The notes under the pieces were generated by a model. That model did not search any database. It worked only from the letters and a program-made list of their open reading frames with translations, and was not told where the DNA came from. Positions 18,568 through 26,591 of a stretch of 42,259 bases of DNA are shown here, piece by piece (the first letter of the stretch is position 1; every line of letters starts with the position of its first letter). This DNA is from Polyangiaceae bacterium (lineage in GTDB: Bacteria; Myxococcota_A; Polyangia; Polyangiales; Polyangiaceae), in assembly GCA_029266615.1 (NCBI GenBank), contig JAQSWN010000030.1, positions 1 to 42,259 of the forward strand, read 5' to 3'. Position numbers and translations under genes: made by a program.

Positions 18568-19877
18568 AAGCGTGTCCGCTCTGCGGCAGGCTCTATCCCG
18601 ACGACGCCGGGTTCTGTCCGGTAGACGGCGCCCAGCTCAGTAGCGCCACGCAAGTGCCGGTGCTGGCCGACGATCAGGACGCGCGCATCGGGCAGCTGGT
18701 GTGCGGCCGTTACCAGGTGCGGCGCGTGGTTGCCGACGGCGGCATGGGGCGCGTCTACGAGGCGCTAGACATGCAGATGCGCCGCAACGTGGCATTGAAA
18801 GTGCTGCACGCGGACGTCGCGGGTGACGAAGTCGCGGTCGAGCGCTTCAAGCGTGAGTTCGAGGTGAGCAAGCAGTTGCCGCACGAGCACATCGTGGAGG
18901 TGCTCGACTTCCAGCCGACGACGGACGGTTCGTTCGCGCTCGTCATGGAGTACCTGTACGGGGAAGAGCTCCGCGCGACGCTCAAGCGCGAAGGCACCAT
19001 CTCGCCGGCGCGCATGGTGCGCATGCTGAGCCAAGTCGCGATCGGGCTGGACGGCGCGCATGCTCGCAAGCTCGTCCACCGGGATCTGAAGCCGGACAAC
19101 TTGTTCCTGTGTCAGACCAGCGAGGGCGACACGGTCAAGCTCTTGGACTTCGGCTCCGTGAAGGACAAGGGCGAGACCGCGAAGAAGCTCACGGTCATGG
19201 GCACCACCATCGGCTCGCCCTATTACATGGCGCCCGAGCAAGCGCAGGGTCTGGACACGCTCGACCACCGCGCGGACGTGTGGGCGCTTGCCGCCATCAT
19301 TTACGAATCCGTGGTCGGGTCGGTGCCGTTCATGGGCGTCAACGGTCCCAGCATCCTGCTGGAGATTCTGACGAAAGAGCCCAAGGCGCCCAGCCAAGCC
19401 GCGCCGAACGCGAAGCACCCGATCCCGCCGACGCTCGACCGCGTGATGACTCACGCCTTCAAGAAGCAGGCGGCGCAGCGGCTCGGCTCCGTGGGAGCGC
19501 TCGCGGACGCCGTGGGGCAAGCCTACGGCCTCACCGGAACGCACCAAGAGTGGGCGAAGGTGAGCGAGGCCGATCTGTCGGCGCGCATCAACGCGAAGCT
19601 CCCGGAGCTCATGGTCGCGGCCGCGCCGAAACCGGCGAGCGTCGCCGACTCGTTCTTCGGTGAGTCCGACGCCCTGGATACGTTCGAGGCACCGGCTGCA
19701 GCCGGGCCCAGTATGCGACCCGCGACCGCGCCGATGCAGGCGCCGCCGCCCTCCTACGAAGACGTCCCGATGGGCGTGCCGAAGCGCGGCGGGAATACGA
19801 TGCTGTTCGTCGCGGTTGGCGCTGGGGCGCTGATTGTCGGAGTGCTCATCGCAGTCGTCCTCGTGCTCCTCAAGTAA
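18564..19877 (+). CDS. Ser/Thr protein kinase with N-terminal zinc ribbon and C-terminal membrane anchor
   Basis: Hanks-type kinase, 437 aa. The first 25 residues form a zinc-ribbon-like motif (C4PLC7G...FC18PVDG). The kinase domain (about 48-310) is complete: glycine loop ADGGMGRVY, Lys79 in VALKVL, HRDLKPDN with catalytic D174, DFG D195 and an intact APE. A Pro/Ala-rich linker leads to one transmembrane segment at the extreme C-terminus (about 413-436), with only a Lys after it. The kinase is thus tail-anchored and has no extracytoplasmic sensor domain, so its input is probably cytoplasmic. The GTG start overlaps the upstream zinc-ribbon gene by 4 nt. FHA proteins such as the sigma54 activator in this window are plausible readers of such kinases, though no specific link is shown. 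Confidence 0.93.
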   Translation: MKACPLCGRLYPDDAGFCPVDGAQLSSATQVPVLADDQDARIGQLVCGRYQVRRVVADGGMGRVYEALDMQMRRNVALKVLHADVAGDEVAVERFKREFEVSKQLPHEHIVEVLDFQPTTDGSFALVMEYLYGEELRATLKREGTISPARMVRMLSQVAIGLDGAHARKLVHRDLKPDNLFLCQTSEGDTVKLLDFGSVKDKGETAKKLTVMGTTIGSPYYMAPEQAQGLDTLDHRADVWALAAIIYESVVGSVPFMGVNGPSILLEILTKEPKAPSQAAPNAKHPIPPTLDRVMTHAFKKQAAQRLGSVGALADAVGQAYGLTGTHQEWAKVSEADLSARINAKLPELMVAAAPKPASVADSFFGESDALDTFEAPAAAGPSMRPATAPMQAPPPSYEDVPMGVPKRGGNTMLFVAVGAGALIVGVLIAVVLVLLK

Positions 19878-19941
19878 GCGAAGCCGCTCCCGGGTCGGGC
19901 CGGCGCGTGCCAGCGCTGGCGCCCTGTGGTAACTCACGTTC

Positions 19942-20490
19942 ATGGCTCTCCTTCGCCTGAGCGTCGTCGTCGCGGGTTCCCTCCTGGCCCTGGCCTGCAA
20001 CAAGGAGACGCCGCCCGCCGCGGAAGAGCCGCGCTCCGCGTCCAACGCCGCTGCTCCGCAAGCGGTCCCCCCGGCGGGTGACGCGGCTTCGGCCGCGGCC
20101 GCCCCCGCAACCCCCGACGCGCCTGCGACCGGCGCCGCGAAGTTCACGGACGCCGCCTTCGAGGTGAGCTTGGAGCCGAAGGGCGCGGCGAAGGCCGGGC
20201 AGGCCAGCGCGGCCGAGGTAACACTCGTGGCCAAGGCGCCGTACCACGTCAACGACAAGTACCCGATCAAGCTCAAGCTGAAGGAGACTCCCGGAGTCAA
20301 GTTCGACAATTTGATCGTGACCAAGGACGCCGCGAAGGTGGAGACGATGAAGGCGGTGATGCCGGTGAGCTTCACGCCGGACGCCGCGGGCAAGCGCACG
20401 GTCGCGGGCCAATTTGCGTTCTCCGTTTGCACGGAAGACAAGTGCCTGATGGAGAAGCGCGACCTACTCGTGGAGCTGAACGTCGAGTAA
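19942..20490 (+). CDS. Lipoprotein with DsbD N-domain-like fold
   Basis: Predicted lipoprotein of 182 aa. The signal ends in the lipobox LALAC (Cys19), followed by an Ala/Pro-rich linker to about residue 65. The folded part resembles the N-terminal periplasmic domain of DsbD, including the closing motif 'FSVCTEDKCLMEKRDL', where two cysteines four residues apart would be the redox pair. The transmembrane and C-terminal thioredoxin domains of DsbD are absent, so it cannot move electrons across the membrane alone. It may receive electrons from a separate CcdA/DsbD protein, or use the fold for another purpose. No ribosome site is obvious. It sits alone between the kinase and the prkA-like gene. 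The lipoprotein call is firm, the DsbD relation moderate. Confidence 0.65.
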   Translation: MALLRLSVVVAGSLLALACNKETPPAAEEPRSASNAAAPQAVPPAGDAASAAAAPATPDAPATGAAKFTDAAFEVSLEPKGAAKAGQASAAEVTLVAKAPYHVNDKYPIKLKLKETPGVKFDNLIVTKDAAKVETMKAVMPVSFTPDAAGKRTVAGQFAFSVCTEDKCLMEKRDLLVELNVE

Positions 20491-20494
20491 ACCG

Positions 20495-20511
20495 CCGCGC
20501 TTTTTGCGCGG
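20495..20511 (+). terminator. Small hairpin between lipoprotein and prkA-like genes
   Basis: CCGCGC-TTTTT-GCGCGG gives a 6-bp GC stem with a T5 loop, 4 bp after the lipoprotein stop. The following sequence (ATTGTTAAAT) is AT-rich but not a T run. It could terminate weakly or mark the leader of the next gene. Confidence 0.4.
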
Positions 20512-20549
20512 ATTGTTAAATCCCCTTCGGCCGACTACGCTTACGAGCG

Positions 20550-22802
20550 ATGGCCTCCGATCGGATTCTCGAGGATTTGGCTCGGATCGCCGAGCAGGTG
20601 GAGCGGTCCTTCAAGGAAGAGCGGCGCCTGCTCTCGTTTCGGGAGTACCTGGCGCTGTTCGCGACCGAGCCGGTGCGTCACTCGCGCGACGCCGCGCGCT
20701 ACGTCCGGGACATGTTCGATTTTTTCGGGCGCAGCGCGGCGGAGCGGCCGTGGGGCTCGCTCACGCGCTTCAACCTGTTCGACCTGCCTTTCTTGGATGA
20801 AGCGGACCGCCAACGCGAGGCGCTCGTTGGTCAGGAGGCAGTGCAGCTCGAGCTCTACCGCGCGCTCAACAACTTCGTGCGCGAGGGCCGTCCCAACCGC
20901 GTGCTCATGCTCCATGGCCCGAACGGCTCGGCCAAGAGCACCGTCGCCGCTTGCTTGATGCGCGCGCTCGAGCACTACTCGTCCGAGGACCAGGGCGCGC
21001 TGTACCGGTTTCATTGGGTATTTCCGAGCGAGCGCACGCTGCGTGGCGCCATCGGCTTCGGTGGCAAGATCCCCGCTCAGCGCGACACGGACAGCTACGC
21101 GCACCTCACGGAAGAGCAGATCGACTCGCGCCTATTCATGGAAGTGCGAGACCACCCGCTGTTTCTGCTGCCCGCGGAGCAACGGCAGGAGCTCATCGCG
21201 CGTCTTTACACCGAGGCCGGCGCGCAGGAGCCGCCGCCGGCCTGGATTTTGCGCGGGAGTCTCTCTCACAAGAGCCGGCTCGTGTACGAAGCGCTGCTCA
21301 CCAGCTACGACGGCTCGCTCGCGGAGGTCCTGCGCCACGTGCAAGTCGAGCGCTACTTCATCTCTCGGCGCTATCGCGTCGGCGCGGTGACGCTCGGCCC
21401 GCAGCTCTCGGTGGACGCGGGAGAGCGCCAGGTCACCGCGGATCGAAACCTCGGCACGCTGCCGTCTTCGCTCTCGTCCGTCGCCCTCTTCGAGGCGTTC
21501 GGCGAGCTGATCGACGCGGCGGGAGGCGTTCTGGAGTTCTCCGACTTGCTCAAGCGCCCGTTGGACGCGTTCAAGTACCTGCAAATCACCGCCGAAACCG
21601 GGGAGGTGCCGCTTCGGTCGCAGAACGTGCAAGTCAACTGCGTCATGGTCGCGAGCGGCAACGAGCTCCACCTGAATGCCTTCCGCGAGCACCCGGAGTT
21701 CGAGAGCTTCCGCGGCCGCTTCGAGCTGATCCGCGCGCCTTACCTGCTGAGCTGGATCGACGAGCAGAAGATTTACGACTCGCAGATCGCGCCGCAAGTG
21801 CGCCGCCACGTCGCGCCTCACGCCACGCGAATGGCGGCAATGTTCGCGGCCCTGACACGCATGCGCAAGCCCAACGTGGAGCGCTACGAGGGCGCGGCCA
21901 AGGTGCTCGTGAGCGAGCTCACGGCGGAAGAAAAGCTCGACCTCTACTCACAAGGAGTCGCCCCGCTCCGCTTGGACGACGAGTCGCAGAAGCTCCTGCG
22001 CTCGCTCATTCCGCAGATTTATCGCGAGGGAGACGCGTACCCCATCTACGAAGGCAGCGTCGGGGCCAGCCCGCGGGAGATGCGGACGGTGCTGCTCGAC
22101 GCCGCCCAGACCCCTCATTACGACTGCCTTTCACCCTTCGCGGTGCTGTCGGAGCTGGACGCGTTGTGCGAGCTTTCGAGCGAGTACGCCTTCCTTCAAG
22201 AGGAAAAGATGCCTGGCGGCTTTCACGATCACGTGGCGTTCCGCAAGGTACTGCGCGTCCGCCTCCTGGATTCGCTGGAGGACGAGTTTCGGCAAGCGAG
22301 CGGCCTCGTGGACGAGACCCGGTACACGGAGCTGTTCGATCGGTACGTCACGAACGTGAGCTTCTGGGTCAAAAAGGAGAAGCGCCGCAACCCCATGACC
22401 GGTCAATACGAAGATCCCGACGAGCGGTTGATGAGCGAAGTGGAAGCGCTGTTCGGCTCTCGCGACAAGGCCGAGGACCTGCGCCACGGCCTCATCAACA
22501 AGATCGCCGCTTGGGCCATCGACCATCCGGATCAGCCGGTCGATCACGCCAAGGTGTTCGGTCCGCAGCTCCGCCGTCTGCGCGAAGCCGTCTTCGCGGA
22601 GCGCCGTTCGGCCGTCGCCAAGCTCTGCCGAGACGTCATCTTGCTGCTCAAGGAGCAAGGTAGTGGGCTGGACGCCTCGCGTCGGGCGGCCGCGGAGAAC
22701 ACGGTGCGGCAGCTCAAGGCTCGCTTCGGCTACGAAGACAGTTCCGCTTCGGACGCCGCCGTCGCGCTCGTGCGGGAACGAATGGCATCGCTGCTTTCGT
22801 GA
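20550..22802 (+). CDS. PrkA-type AAA ATPase / serine protein kinase
   Basis: Predicted 750-residue protein of the PrkA family, which in other bacteria combines an AAA fold with kinase-like activity and acts in stress and sporulation. The N-terminal AAA part contains Walker A GPNGSAKS (123-130), the form typical of PrkA, then 'SHKSRLVYEALLTSY'-like and 'LIRAPYLL' family segments. The C-terminal part is long and helical. It is about 100 residues longer than the roughly 640-residue E. coli YeaG. The usual partner genes (yeaH/ycgB, spoVR) are not in the window. Instead its stop overlaps the start of an APC permease by 4 nt. Family membership is confident; whether it is an active kinase or mainly an ATPase cannot be judged from sequence. 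Confidence 0.88.
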   Translation: MASDRILEDLARIAEQVERSFKEERRLLSFREYLALFATEPVRHSRDAARYVRDMFDFFGRSAAERPWGSLTRFNLFDLPFLDEADRQREALVGQEAVQLELYRALNNFVREGRPNRVLMLHGPNGSAKSTVAACLMRALEHYSSEDQGALYRFHWVFPSERTLRGAIGFGGKIPAQRDTDSYAHLTEEQIDSRLFMEVRDHPLFLLPAEQRQELIARLYTEAGAQEPPPAWILRGSLSHKSRLVYEALLTSYDGSLAEVLRHVQVERYFISRRYRVGAVTLGPQLSVDAGERQVTADRNLGTLPSSLSSVALFEAFGELIDAAGGVLEFSDLLKRPLDAFKYLQITAETGEVPLRSQNVQVNCVMVASGNELHLNAFREHPEFESFRGRFELIRAPYLLSWIDEQKIYDSQIAPQVRRHVAPHATRMAAMFAALTRMRKPNVERYEGAAKVLVSELTAEEKLDLYSQGVAPLRLDDESQKLLRSLIPQIYREGDAYPIYEGSVGASPREMRTVLLDAAQTPHYDCLSPFAVLSELDALCELSSEYAFLQEEKMPGGFHDHVAFRKVLRVRLLDSLEDEFRQASGLVDETRYTELFDRYVTNVSFWVKKEKRRNPMTGQYEDPDERLMSEVEALFGSRDKAEDLRHGLINKIAAWAIDHPDQPVDHAKVFGPQLRRLREAVFAERRSAVAKLCRDVILLLKEQGSGLDASRRAAAENTVRQLKARFGYEDSSASDAAVALVRERMASLLS

Positions 22803-24079
22803 GGCTCGCGAGCGCGAGCGCGCCCCAACGCCGCGTGCTCGGTTTTTGGGCGCTTCTCACGCTCGGCCTCAACGGCATCGTCGGGGTTGGCATTTTCTTC
22901 GCGCCGAGCGAGCTTGCCCGGCTAGTACCGGGCCCCGCCTCCGCGCTGGCGTTCGCCCTCACCGCGCTCCTCCTTTCGCCGGTGGCGTGGGCATACGGAC
23001 GCCTGGGTAGCGCGTACCCGGAGGACGGCGGTCCGTTCGTGTGGGCGCGCGAGGCGTTCGGGACGCGCTTCGCCTTCGCGGTCGGCATCGTGAGCTATGC
23101 CTCGGCCGTTCTCAGCACTTCGGCGGTCGTGAGCGGCCTCGGGCAGTACTTGGCGCCCGAGCTCGGCTTCGTGACGCCGTTCGAGCGTCTCGGCTTTCGC
23201 GTGCTGACGGCGCTGCTGTTTTCTGGGGTGGCGCTGCTCGGGCTCCGGCTGAGCGCCTGGGTGTGGTCGCTGCTCACCGCGTTGAAGCTGCTTCCGCTGT
23301 TGCTCCTCGCCGTAAGCGGAGTGTCGGAGGGCGCCGCGCTCGCCTCCGCCACGCTTCCGAGCGGCGAGGGCCTGGCCCGGGCCGCGTTGGTCGCCGTGTT
23401 TCCGATGCAAGGCTTCGAGATCGTCGCGGTGCCGGGGGGCGAGGTGCAGGGCGGGCGCCGGACGGTGCTGCTCGCCACGCTTTCGTCGCTCGCCTTGGCA
23501 GCCGCGCTCTACGTGCTGCTCCAGCTCGCCTGTGTCGCCGCACTGCCCACGTTGGCCCGTGTCGACGCACCCATCGTGGAGGCGGGAAGCGCGCTGACTT
23601 CCGGCGCGGGACGCCCTTGGTTCGCGATGGGCGCCAACGTGTCGGCGATCGGCATCGCGTTCGGTATGTTCGCGATGACGCCGCGCTACCTTGCTGCGCT
23701 CGGCACGGACGCGCTGCTCGGCTCCGGGCTCGGCCGGGAGCGGCGCGGCGTGCCGGTGCGGGCGCTGGTCATGACTACCGCGCTCGTGCTCGTGTTCGTC
23801 TCCGGTGCGAGCTTGGAGGGGCTGTTCGTGCTCTCCAGCTTGGCCGTGCTTCTTCAATACGCGGTGAGCGCGCTGTCGCTCTTTCGATTGGCGGGGCGAG
23901 GGGACCGCGGACTGGGATGGCTCGATCGCGTCGTTGCGCCGCTCACGTTGGTCGCCCTTGCCGTGCTTTCGCGCTCCGCCAAGCTGGCAGAGCTCGGCGT
24001 GCTGCTCGGCATCCTCGTCCTCGGCTGGCTGGTGCTGGCGGTGCGGCGACGGCTGGCATCCACGCCCGCCGCGCGCTAA
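22799..24079 (+). CDS. APC-superfamily amino-acid/polyamine permease
   Basis: Integral membrane protein of 426 aa with about 12 hydrophobic segments from residue 15 to 415. The first segment carries the APC hallmark 'GLNGIVGVGIFFAPSELA' (unwound TM1 with G-x-G-I-F). The third quarter includes 'GFEIVAVPGGEV', matching the TM6 region of the family. It probably imports or exchanges an amino acid or polyamine; the substrate cannot be told. The GTG start overlaps the PrkA-like stop by 4 nt (GTGA), so the two are translationally coupled, which is an unusual partnership for PrkA. The TatD gene follows 11 bp later. Confidence 0.88.
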   Translation: MRLASASAPQRRVLGFWALLTLGLNGIVGVGIFFAPSELARLVPGPASALAFALTALLLSPVAWAYGRLGSAYPEDGGPFVWAREAFGTRFAFAVGIVSYASAVLSTSAVVSGLGQYLAPELGFVTPFERLGFRVLTALLFSGVALLGLRLSAWVWSLLTALKLLPLLLLAVSGVSEGAALASATLPSGEGLARAALVAVFPMQGFEIVAVPGGEVQGGRRTVLLATLSSLALAAALYVLLQLACVAALPTLARVDAPIVEAGSALTSGAGRPWFAMGANVSAIGIAFGMFAMTPRYLAALGTDALLGSGLGRERRGVPVRALVMTTALVLVFVSGASLEGLFVLSSLAVLLQYAVSALSLFRLAGRGDRGLGWLDRVVAPLTLVALAVLSRSAKLAELGVLLGILVLGWLVLAVRRRLASTPAAR

Positions 24080-24090
24080 TCGCTTGGGCC

Positions 24091-24873
24091 ATGCTCATCG
24101 ACACCCATTGCCACCTGGACGCCGAGTACTTCCCGGAAGGTCCAGAAGAGACGCTCGCGCGAGCGCGCGCCGCCGGCGTGACCGGCTTCGTGTGCGTGGG
24201 CGTGGGCTCTCTGGAACAAGCTCGCTCGGCCGTCGCGATCGCCGCGCAGCGGGCAGACGTGTGGGCCACGGTTGGCGTGCACCCGCACGACGCCCAGAGC
24301 TGCGATCCCGCGCTCGAGGCCGCGCTTCGGCGCGAGGCAGAGTCCCCGCGCGTCGTGGCGGTGGGCGAAATCGGGCTCGACTACCACTACGACCATTCGC
24401 CGCGCGAGCTGCAGAAGGACGTGTTCCGTCGGTTCATTGCCGCCGCGCGCTCGTTGAAGAAGCCGATTGTCGTGCACACCCGCAGCGCTCCTGCGGAGAC
24501 CCTCGCAATCTTGGAAGAAGAGAACGCGCGCGACGTGGGCGGGCTCATCCACTGCTTCAGCGAAGACAAGCCGTTCGCGGAGCGCGCGCTCGCCCTCGGC
24601 TTCTACTTGTCGTTTTCGGGTATCGTCACCTTCAAGAAGTCGCACGCCATCCAGGAGGTCGCGGCCTGGGCGCCCGCGGATCGCATTCTGGTGGAGACGG
24701 ACAGCCCCTACCTCGCGCCCGTGCCGCTCCGTGGCAAGCGCTGCGAGCCAGCTTACGTGCTGCACACGGCGCGCTTCGTGGCAGAATTGCGCGGCGAGTC
24801 GGTGGAGGCGCTAGCCCTCCAAACCACTGCGAACGCGGGGCGGCTGCTCGGCGTTTCAGCAGTGCTAAACTGA
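24091..24873 (+). CDS. tatD: TatD-family metal-dependent deoxyribonuclease
   Basis: Amidohydrolase-fold hydrolase of 260 aa. All expected metal-binding residues are visible: H6 and H8 in THCHLD, E93 in GEIGLDY, H129 in VVHTRS, H154 in IHCFSE and D204 in ETDSPYLAP. Family members are 3'-5' DNases or RNases acting in DNA repair, RNA quality control or DNA fragmentation. The frame extends far upstream, but that part overlaps the permease out of frame, so the start is ATG 24091, 11 bp after the permease stop, suggesting one transcript from the prkA-like gene onward. Confidence 0.95.
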   Translation: MLIDTHCHLDAEYFPEGPEETLARARAAGVTGFVCVGVGSLEQARSAVAIAAQRADVWATVGVHPHDAQSCDPALEAALRREAESPRVVAVGEIGLDYHYDHSPRELQKDVFRRFIAAARSLKKPIVVHTRSAPAETLAILEEENARDVGGLIHCFSEDKPFAERALALGFYLSFSGIVTFKKSHAIQEVAAWAPADRILVETDSPYLAPVPLRGKRCEPAYVLHTARFVAELRGESVEALALQTTANAGRLLGVSAVLN

Positions 24874-24925
24874 GCGCTAACGACGCCGTTTAGCCCACGA
24901 GTGGGCCCTCACGGCTCGCCGCATC

Positions 24926-26272
24926 TTGAAGGGACCTTCCAGCAAAACCGTGACGTGGCCTCTCGGAGGCTCGGGCTTGGCGCTCGCAGGCTCCGTGCTG
25001 CTTCATGCGTCGCTGCTCTCCACTGGCGCCTGGCTGCTCGCAAAGAGCCTACAGCGCTCCGCCGCGCCGCCTCCCGCGCGCCCCCTTCCGGCGGCGGTCG
25101 AGCTGGAGGCCGAAGTCACGCTGCCGGAGGTCGCCGCGGCGGGTCCAGAAGCGGCCGAGTCGTCGCAGCTCCCCCCGCCGCTAGAAGCGCCGCGTGGCGG
25201 CCGCCATGCGCCCCGGCCAGATCTGGAAAAAGCGGGACGCGGCGGGGAGCGCACCAGCGCCGAGGAGGCAACGAACCTCGCCAGCTCCATCGACCCGATC
25301 GCTCTCGAGCGCGATCCGGAGACGCAGCGTGACCGCAGTCAGGTCTCGCGGCTGCGCACGGCGTGGAAGCGCGAGAGTCGGGACGACCGCCGCGCGACTC
25401 CCACGCCCATGGAGCTCACATTTCTCGCTACCGGTCCCGGGCACATCCAGGCGCGCCGCTCCTTCGCACCGACGGATCCTGCGCGCGGCGTGCTCAGCGG
25501 GGACGTCGCATCGGTCGTCGGCAGCAAGGTCGGCGGGCAAGGCGCGACCGACACGGGCACCATCCCCGACGAAGCGAGCGGGTCGTCCGTCGCCGGCACG
25601 ACGACGTCTCAGCTCGGCAAAGGCGCTCGCGACGGACGCGAGGAGCAGGAATTTCACGCCTCGGCGCGCGTTCTCTTTGCGCGGCCGCTCGTCACCGCGG
25701 GGCGCGCCGCGGTGACGACGGAGACGCGCGGGCGTACGAACGACACGTTGGACTCGAGCCAGGAGGTCGCGGCCAAGGTTAGCTCGCTACTTCACGCGTC
25801 CCGCGCGGGCGGCGAGGTCGGGCCCGGCGTCGGCGGGGACCGCGGTGGTAATGCACCAGGTGCGCTCGGCACGAGCGGCATCGGCTCGCGCTCGTCACCG
25901 AGCGGCTCCGGCTTTGGCCAAGACTTCGCGGACGATCCAGGATTTTCTGGCTACTCACGCGCGCTCCGCAGCCAGCTCTCCAAGGTGCTCGCCAAGAGCT
26001 TCCCGGACTGGGCCATCGAGCAAGGCCGCGGCGGTCACCTCATCTTCGACATGACTTTGACCGCGGACGGCAAGCCGACCGGCGTGCGCATCGTGAGGCC
26101 GAGCGGAGTCGGGGAGTACGACGACAACGTGCTCCGCGCGGTGCGCGCGGTACCCAGTTTTGGTCGCCTGCCGGCGGGGTTTGGCGTGCCAGCTCAGTTT
26201 CGAGTGAGCTGGGACGCCGTCAACCCCGCCGTGGGCCGCCAAGGCGGCGGACCAGCGGGTGGTCACCGCTAG
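24926..26272 (+). CDS. TonB-family energy-transducing protein
   Basis: Protein of 448 aa with one N-terminal membrane anchor ('LALAGSVLLHASLLSTGAWLLA'), a long Pro/Glu-, Arg- and then Gly/Ser-rich periplasmic linker, and a C-terminal TonB-like domain (about 350-440). That domain has the family pattern 'HLIFDMTLTADGKPTGVRIV', 'YDDNVLRAVRAV' and a closing 'AQFRVSWD'. It probably transmits proton-motive force from an ExbB/ExbD motor to outer-membrane receptors, or serves a gliding/Agl-like motor of the AgmX type known in myxobacteria. No exbBD is present here. A TonB-dependent receptor lies about 5 kb downstream, a possible client. The TTG start at 24926 has no clear ribosome site; GTG 24950 is an alternative. 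Confidence 0.75.
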   Translation: MKGPSSKTVTWPLGGSGLALAGSVLLHASLLSTGAWLLAKSLQRSAAPPPARPLPAAVELEAEVTLPEVAAAGPEAAESSQLPPPLEAPRGGRHAPRPDLEKAGRGGERTSAEEATNLASSIDPIALERDPETQRDRSQVSRLRTAWKRESRDDRRATPTPMELTFLATGPGHIQARRSFAPTDPARGVLSGDVASVVGSKVGGQGATDTGTIPDEASGSSVAGTTTSQLGKGARDGREEQEFHASARVLFARPLVTAGRAAVTTETRGRTNDTLDSSQEVAAKVSSLLHASRAGGEVGPGVGGDRGGNAPGALGTSGIGSRSSPSGSGFGQDFADDPGFSGYSRALRSQLSKVLAKSFPDWAIEQGRGGHLIFDMTLTADGKPTGVRIVRPSGVGEYDDNVLRAVRAVPSFGRLPAGFGVPAQFRVSWDAVNPAVGRQGGGPAGGHR

Positions 26273-26591
26273 GCTGGGGCAGCGCGGGTGAGATAGCGCT
26301 TCGCGGTCGTGGTGCAGTGCGAACGCTTCGATGCCCGCGTCCCAAGCCGCGTTGGGGTGGCCTGGCATCAGCACCTTGGCGTTGATGAGGTTGTCGAGGT
26401 TGTGCCGCAAGCCCTCGTCCTCGATCTGATCGCGGATGTCCGTGCGCACTGGGGTCGCGCCCGCCGGCAAGGATTTCGTCGAAGAAGATGCGCAGCACCC
26501 AGGTGTCCATGTCCGTCGCGATCGGCGTGACGCCGGCGGTCTTCAGCGTGGCGCACAAAACGAGAACCGATGTGACGCGCGGCGGCGCGGC
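26273..26591 (-). pseudogene. Possible remnant of an extracellular solute-binding protein gene
   Basis: No intact gene fits this 319-bp stretch. On the minus strand two adjacent frames encode protein-like pieces: 'LKTAGVTPIATDMDTWVLRI' followed, after a frame shift near 26460-26470, by 'GATPVRTDIRDQIED' and 'HPNAAWDAGIEAFAL'. The first resembles the internal 'AGVTPIA' segment and the second the 'PVRTD' C-terminal segment of sugar-type ABC binding proteins (COG1653), which are normally over 100 residues apart. This suggests a gene with a large internal deletion and a frame shift, whose 3' end runs into the TonB-like gene. It lies directly downstream of the sensor kinase gene in the same orientation. 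The match is from memory of motifs and is moderate at best. Confidence 0.4.

Noticed and set aside
18765..20441. 558-codon minus-strand frame over the kinase and lipoprotein genes
   Set aside because: The plus-strand genes carry complete kinase motifs and a lipobox; the antisense product is His/Arg/Leu-rich without recognisable domains.
22922..23857. 311-codon antisense frame in the permease gene
   Set aside because: Composition is dominated by Arg, Glu, His and Gln, the expected antisense of a hydrophobic membrane protein.
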